From: Lonsdalea britannica
GTDB taxonomy: Bacteria; Pseudomonadota; Gammaproteobacteria; Enterobacterales; Enterobacteriaceae
Direction: 5' to 3'
DNA length: 8,939 bases
NCBI RefSeq assembly: GCF_946477055.1
Contig: NZ_CAMKXG010000145.1
Coordinates: 1-8,939, forward strand
Shown here: one piece after another, positions 6,227-8,939 of the stretch
How the letters are laid out: each line of letters starts with the position of its first letter
How positions within the stretch are numbered: position 1 is the first letter of the stretch
Made by a program: the position numbers and the translations under genes
Notes under the pieces: model-generated
Told to the model about the DNA's origin: nothing
What the model saw: the letters and a program-made list of their open reading frames with translations, nothing else
Databases searched by the model: none

Positions 6227-6253
6227 TGGCCCGGTAGACTCCCTACCCGGCCA
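6227..6253. repeat. Second hairpin downstream of the expansin
   Basis: TGGCC (6227-6231) pairs with GGCCA (6249-6253) and GGTAG (6233-6237) with CTACC (6243-6247), across one C-C mismatch, closing a 5-base loop. There is no T run after it. With the inverted repeat at 6163-6195 it is the only structure seen in the 253-base gap before glsB, apart from a small CAGAC/GTCTG hairpin at 6336-6350. Confidence 0.45.
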
Positions 6254-6406
6254 TCCTGAATCGCCACCACTTAGCGCCTCTCCCTCGCCTGCTCTGTAAC
6301 AGAACATCTGACATTCATGCCCGCGAGTTTTGCGTCAGACCTGAAGTCTGTGAAAAAATAGGCATCATCTTGTTCTCTCATCCATTTTGAAGCGCGTTAT
6401 TACGTC

Positions 6407-6420
6407 GGAGATTCACATTG
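6407..6420 (+). promoter_or_regulatory. Ribosome binding site supporting a TTG start for glsB
   Basis: GGAG at 6407-6410 lies 7 bases before a TTG at 6418-6420. No ATG or GTG is in frame nearby that would keep the family's N-terminus, so initiation at TTG is the best reading. Confidence 0.75.
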
Positions 6421-7341
6421 GCTGAACTCAGCAATGGTTTACTGGAAGCAATACTGGAAGACGTCCGTCCGTTAATTGGGCAAGGCCACGTTGCGGATTA
6501 CATCCCCGCCCTGGCCGGCGTCGCGCCGGACCATCTCGGGATCGCGGTCTGCGGCGTTGACGGCTCATACTATCAGGCAGGCGATGCCAACACGCGTTTC
6601 TCTATCCAGTCCATATCGAAGGTGCTCTCTTTGTCTCTGGCGTTAACCCGCTATCAGGAAAGCGAGATCTGGCGGCGCGTCGGCAAAGACCCATCAGGAC
6701 AACCGTTCAACTCGCTTGTTCAGCTAGAGCTGGAACAGGGCAAACCCCGCAACCCGTTTATCAATCCCGGCGCACTTGTCGTATGCGACATGTTGGAAAC
6801 CCGCCTTGCCGCCCCGCGGCTGCGGATGCTGGAACTGGTGCGTTCACTGACCAACCAGCCCGATATCGACTACGACCGTACGGTGGCGCAGTCTGAATTC
6901 GAGCATTCTGCCCGCAATGCGGCAATAGCCTGGCTGATGAAGTCATTCGGCAATTTTGATAACGACGTCCCCAAGGTGCTGCAAACCTATTTTCACTACT
7001 GCTCGCTGTCGATGAGCTGTGCAGAACTCGCACGCGGCTTCCTCTTCCTGGCCAGTCATGGACGTTCGCTCAGCAACGCCCCCGCCTTGCTCTCCTCGCG
7101 CCAGACGCGTCAGGTCAATGCACTGCTCATGACCAGCGGGATGTACGACGGCGCCGGTGAGTTTGCCTGGCGAGTGGGAATGCCTGCCAAGTCCGGCGTC
7201 GGCGGAGGCATTGTCGCCATCGTGCCGGGAGAAATGAGTATTGCCGTATGGTCACCGGAGCTGGATGCGTCCGGGAACTCGCTGGCAGGCATCGCCGCGC
7301 TGGAGCGACTGTCAGAACGCCTCGAGTGGTCCATCTTCTAG
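6418..7341 (+). CDS. glsB: Glutaminase (YneH/GlsB type)
   Basis: The 307-residue protein matches E. coli GlsB (YneH, 308 residues) from end to end. It hydrolyses L-glutamine to L-glutamate and ammonia (EC 3.5.1.2) in the cytoplasm, with a beta-lactamase-like serine fold. Seen: SIQSISKV at residues 62-69, giving the catalytic Ser65-x-x-Lys68 pair; N116 in [11 protein letters not shown]160 and N167 in [12 protein letters not shown]191; Y243 in [17 protein letters not shown]261 in [14 protein letters not shown]. These sit one residue before the glutamine-binding positions known for the E. coli enzyme. Translation starts at TTG with GGAG 7 bases upstream, which points to modest expression. The next gene follows after 77 bases without a terminator, so the two are probably one operon. 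GC content looks higher than in the left third of the window. Confidence 0.96.
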   Translation: MAELSNGLLEAILEDVRPLIGQGHVADYIPALAGVAPDHLGIAVCGVDGSYYQAGDANTRFSIQSISKVLSLSLALTRYQESEIWRRVGKDPSGQPFNSLVQLELEQGKPRNPFINPGALVVCDMLETRLAAPRLRMLELVRSLTNQPDIDYDRTVAQSEFEHSARNAAIAWLMKSFGNFDNDVPKVLQTYFHYCSLSMSCAELARGFLFLASHGRSLSNAPALLSSRQTRQVNALLMTSGMYDGAGEFAWRVGMPAKSGVGGGIVAIVPGEMSIAVWSPELDASGNSLAGIAALERLSERLEWSIF

Positions 7342-7418
7342 CATCAACGATCAAGGCCGACGACGTCGTCTCCTGACGCCCTGGGCCACCATATTCAACT
7401 TACATTCAGGGAGTCTTA

Positions 7419-8339
7419 ATGAAAAGCCAGTCTTATGTCACCTACAACCGCGAAGATACCGCTAAATTGCTGAGTTTTTCCGCATTGGTTGACGCCATTG
7501 CTCATGCCGCAGAGGAGTATGCGACAGGCGGTATTCTCAGCCCTGAACGTTTGGTGGTTCCCATGTCGGAAAGCGCGGTGATGTTAAGTATGCCCGCCGT
7601 CAGCCATGACGTGGCCATACACAAGCTGGTGAACGTGGTCCCGGAGAACAAAAGCCGTCAGATCCCCACCATTCACGGGTTAGTCACGGTATTCGACGCC
7701 CAAACCGGCGTCCCGCTTTTTGTGCTCGACGGGCCGGAAGTCACCGGACGTCGCACCGCTGCCGTCTCCATGCTGGGGATCCGTACCTTTATGCAGGAAA
7801 CCCCTAAGGAAATACTGCTGATCGGCACCGGCACGCAGGCGCTTTACCACCTTCAGGCCATCGCCGAGCTGTATCCCAACAGCAAAGTGTGGGTCCGTGG
7901 TTCTCGTCCGGGACGCGCCGAAGCCTTCTGCGAACAGCACGCTTCTCTGCATCCCGCACTGACCCCTTGCGAACCAGACGCTGTTCCGGAGAGCGCGAAC
8001 GTGGTCATCACCCTCACAACCAGCACCGCCGCGTTTTACCATGAGGATGCGCGCCCAGAGGTTTTAGTTATCGGCGTCGGCGCCTTCAAACCGAATATGG
8101 CGGAAATCGGCCCCCATACGCTCGCGGGAAGCGATATCTTTGTTGACGATCCCGAAGGGGCGAAACAAGAAGCTGGCGATTTACTTCAGGCGGGCGTGGA
8201 CTGGGCATCCGTGCATTCGCTGATCGGCGCATTACGTAAAGCGCCGACGACGACGCGCCCCATCGTGTACAAAACGGTCGGGACCGGCGCGTGGGATTTG
8301 GCTGCGGGTCGCGTCGCCCGCGCCGCGCTGGGGATCTAA
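7419..8339 (+). CDS. Ornithine cyclodeaminase/mu-crystallin family protein, probable cyclic-imine reductase
   Basis: The 306-residue length and motifs fit the OCD/mu-crystallin family. Seen: HKLVNVVPENK (residues 68-78) with the substrate-side Lys69; PEVTGRRTAAVS (106-117) with Arg111/112; a Rossmann dinucleotide site, ILLIGTGTQALYHLQAIAEL (132-151); WVRGSRPGRAE (158-168), where the Arg after strand 2 suggests NADPH; and FVDDPEGAKQEAGDL (241-255). The family's GGDxPGKxE segment, which carries the Asp proposed as catalytic in ornithine cyclodeaminase, reads GAFKPNMAEI (221-230) here. That favours a ketimine reductase, such as the delta-1-pyrroline-2-carboxylate/piperideine-2-carboxylate reductases that make proline or pipecolate, over a true cyclodeaminase. 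Start: AGGGAG 5 bases before the ATG. It likely shares a transcript with glsB; substrate not proven. Confidence 0.88.
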   Translation: MKSQSYVTYNREDTAKLLSFSALVDAIAHAAEEYATGGILSPERLVVPMSESAVMLSMPAVSHDVAIHKLVNVVPENKSRQIPTIHGLVTVFDAQTGVPLFVLDGPEVTGRRTAAVSMLGIRTFMQETPKEILLIGTGTQALYHLQAIAELYPNSKVWVRGSRPGRAEAFCEQHASLHPALTPCEPDAVPESANVVITLTTSTAAFYHEDARPEVLVIGVGAFKPNMAEIGPHTLAGSDIFVDDPEGAKQEAGDLLQAGVDWASVHSLIGALRKAPTTTRPIVYKTVGTGAWDLAAGRVARAALGI

Positions 8340-8379
8340 ATTCGTACTCCCCCTCATCCTGACTATCGACAGGTAAACT

Positions 8380-8452
8380 CGGCCGCAGCTCATCGAGTTG
8401 CACAAATGGAAATACGTGCATACGCTTAGTGAAGCATGAAATGCAGCGGCCG
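8380..8452 (+). other. Possible three-way-junction RNA fold between genes
   Basis: CGGCCGC (8380-8386) pairs perfectly with GCGGCCG (8446-8452). Directly inside it are hairpin AGCTC-ATC-GAGTT (8387-8399) and hairpin TGCAT/ATGCA (8417-8421 with 8441-8445) capped by GCTT-AGTG-AAGC (8424-8435). Both branches abut the closing stem. A loose T-rich stretch (8467-8484) follows after about 14 bases. It could be an odd 3'-end structure of the upstream operon or a leader element of yedP; no known RNA family is recognised and chance is possible. The rest of the 220-base gap shows nothing clear apart from a -10-like GATAAT at 8474-8479. Confidence 0.3.
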
Positions 8453-8559
8453 GGTTCATCGTTCTGATTTTTCGATAATTTTTCCACAATTACCGCTGTG
8501 TCCTCATACCTGCCTACGCTAACCTGTTAAGTCCCCCTGTCATCATCAACGGAGGTCAA

Positions 8560-8939
8560 ATGCCTGAATGCGCAGCTGAATGGGTGATATTTACCGATCT
8601 GGATGGATCGCTGCTGGACCATGACACTTACGACTGGGAACCGGCCAAACCGTGGCTGACGCGGCTACAGGCCGCACAGGTGCCGGTGATTATCACCACC
8701 AGTAAAACGGCCGCCGAAGTGGCGCCGCTGCAGCGCGCTCTGGGTCTGAGCGACGTCCCATTCATCGCTGAAAACGGCGCATTGGTCACGTTTCCCGCGT
8801 CCTGGAAAAATCACCCTGATTACCCCCACAAAATCTTTAGCGCGGACTACCCTCAGCTCTGTCAACGCTTGAACCGTTTACGGGCGGAACAGGCCTTTAA
8901 TTTCAGGGGATTTTCGGATATGACCGACGCCGAAGTGGC
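8560..8939 (+). CDS. yedP: Mannosyl-3-phosphoglycerate phosphatase-related HAD protein, N-terminal part
   Basis: The first 126 codons match the N-terminus of E. coli YedP as I recall it; the gene runs off the window end, with roughly half or more of the usual length of about 270 residues missing. It is a HAD-superfamily phosphatase. Motif I is FTDLDGSLLD (residues 11-20) with the nucleophile Asp13 and acid/base Asp15; Ser17 replaces the more common Thr. Motif II is in IITTSKTAAE (about 46-55), and IAENGALV (about 73-80) is typical of the mannosyl-3-phosphoglycerate phosphatase/Cof-type branch. The named reaction removes phosphate from mannosyl-3-phosphoglycerate, but enterobacteria often lack the matching synthase, so the real substrate is uncertain. 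GGAGG at 8551-8555, 4 bases before the ATG, is a strong ribosome site and fixes the start. Confidence 0.93.
   Translation, partial: MPECAAEWVIFTDLDGSLLDHDTYDWEPAKPWLTRLQAAQVPVIITTSKTAAEVAPLQRALGLSDVPFIAENGALVTFPASWKNHPDYPHKIFSADYPQLCQRLNRLRAEQAFNFRGFSDMTDAEV

Noticed and set aside
7680..8042. A 120-codon minus-strand frame inside the OCD-family gene
   Set aside because: Antisense shadow in GC-rich coding DNA; the plus-strand frame has a ribosome site and a Rossmann motif.
8086..8489. Minus-strand frames of 133 and 85 codons before yedP
   Set aside because: They overlap the end of the OCD-family gene and each other in different frames, are Arg/Pro-rich as is common for antisense frames, and have no recognisable family.

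Overview
The window looks like a chromosomal contig end from a plant-associated Enterobacterales bacterium, most likely in the Pectobacteriaceae (Pectobacterium, Dickeya or Brenneria type). Three genes closely match proteins I know from Escherichia coli (yjbD, the yneH-type glutaminase glsB, yedP). Alongside them sit a secreted bacterial expansin and a flagellar-type chemoreceptor, both typical of soft-rot and plant-colonising relatives. The genus is an inference; there is no rRNA or other marker in the window.

Bases 2-35 are not genomic. They are the Nextera (Tn5 tagmentation) read-2 adapter, so the first gene, the N-terminal part of a major facilitator transporter on the minus strand, is cut by a library artefact. 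Next to it is a divergent LysR-type regulator (605-1522), forming a classic regulator/transporter pair. A convergent intergenic region with two inverted repeats separates the LysR gene from a small NTF2/SnoaL-like protein on the minus strand (1687-2079). That gene is divergent from a NimR-like AraC-family regulator (2177-2911). The left third therefore holds two regulator/target pairs.

The middle holds an orphan methyl-accepting chemotaxis protein on the minus strand (3001-4626). It has a strong terminator behind it and a good candidate sigma-28 (FliA) promoter in front. Then come yjbD (4920-5186), a small basic DUF3811 protein, and a perfect 19-bp hairpin terminator. The expansin (5466-6164) follows after an AT-rich leader. 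It has a signal peptide, the two catalytic-site aspartates of the D1 domain, and a D2/CBM63 aromatic surface in which one of the usual tryptophans is a tyrosine.

The right third is more GC-rich and all on the plus strand: glutaminase glsB with a TTG start, an ornithine cyclodeaminase/mu-crystallin family protein that looks more like a cyclic-imine (ketimine) reductase than a true cyclodeaminase, and the N-terminal part of yedP, which is cut by the window end. glsB and the reductase are 77 bases apart and probably co-transcribed.

I see no CRISPR array, tRNA, rRNA, natural insertion sequence or defence system, and nothing that clearly makes a new multi-gene system. The most notable items are the expansin, the adapter-derived false C-terminus on the transporter, the glutaminase/imine-reductase pair, the sigma-28 site, and a possible three-way-junction RNA fold before yedP.
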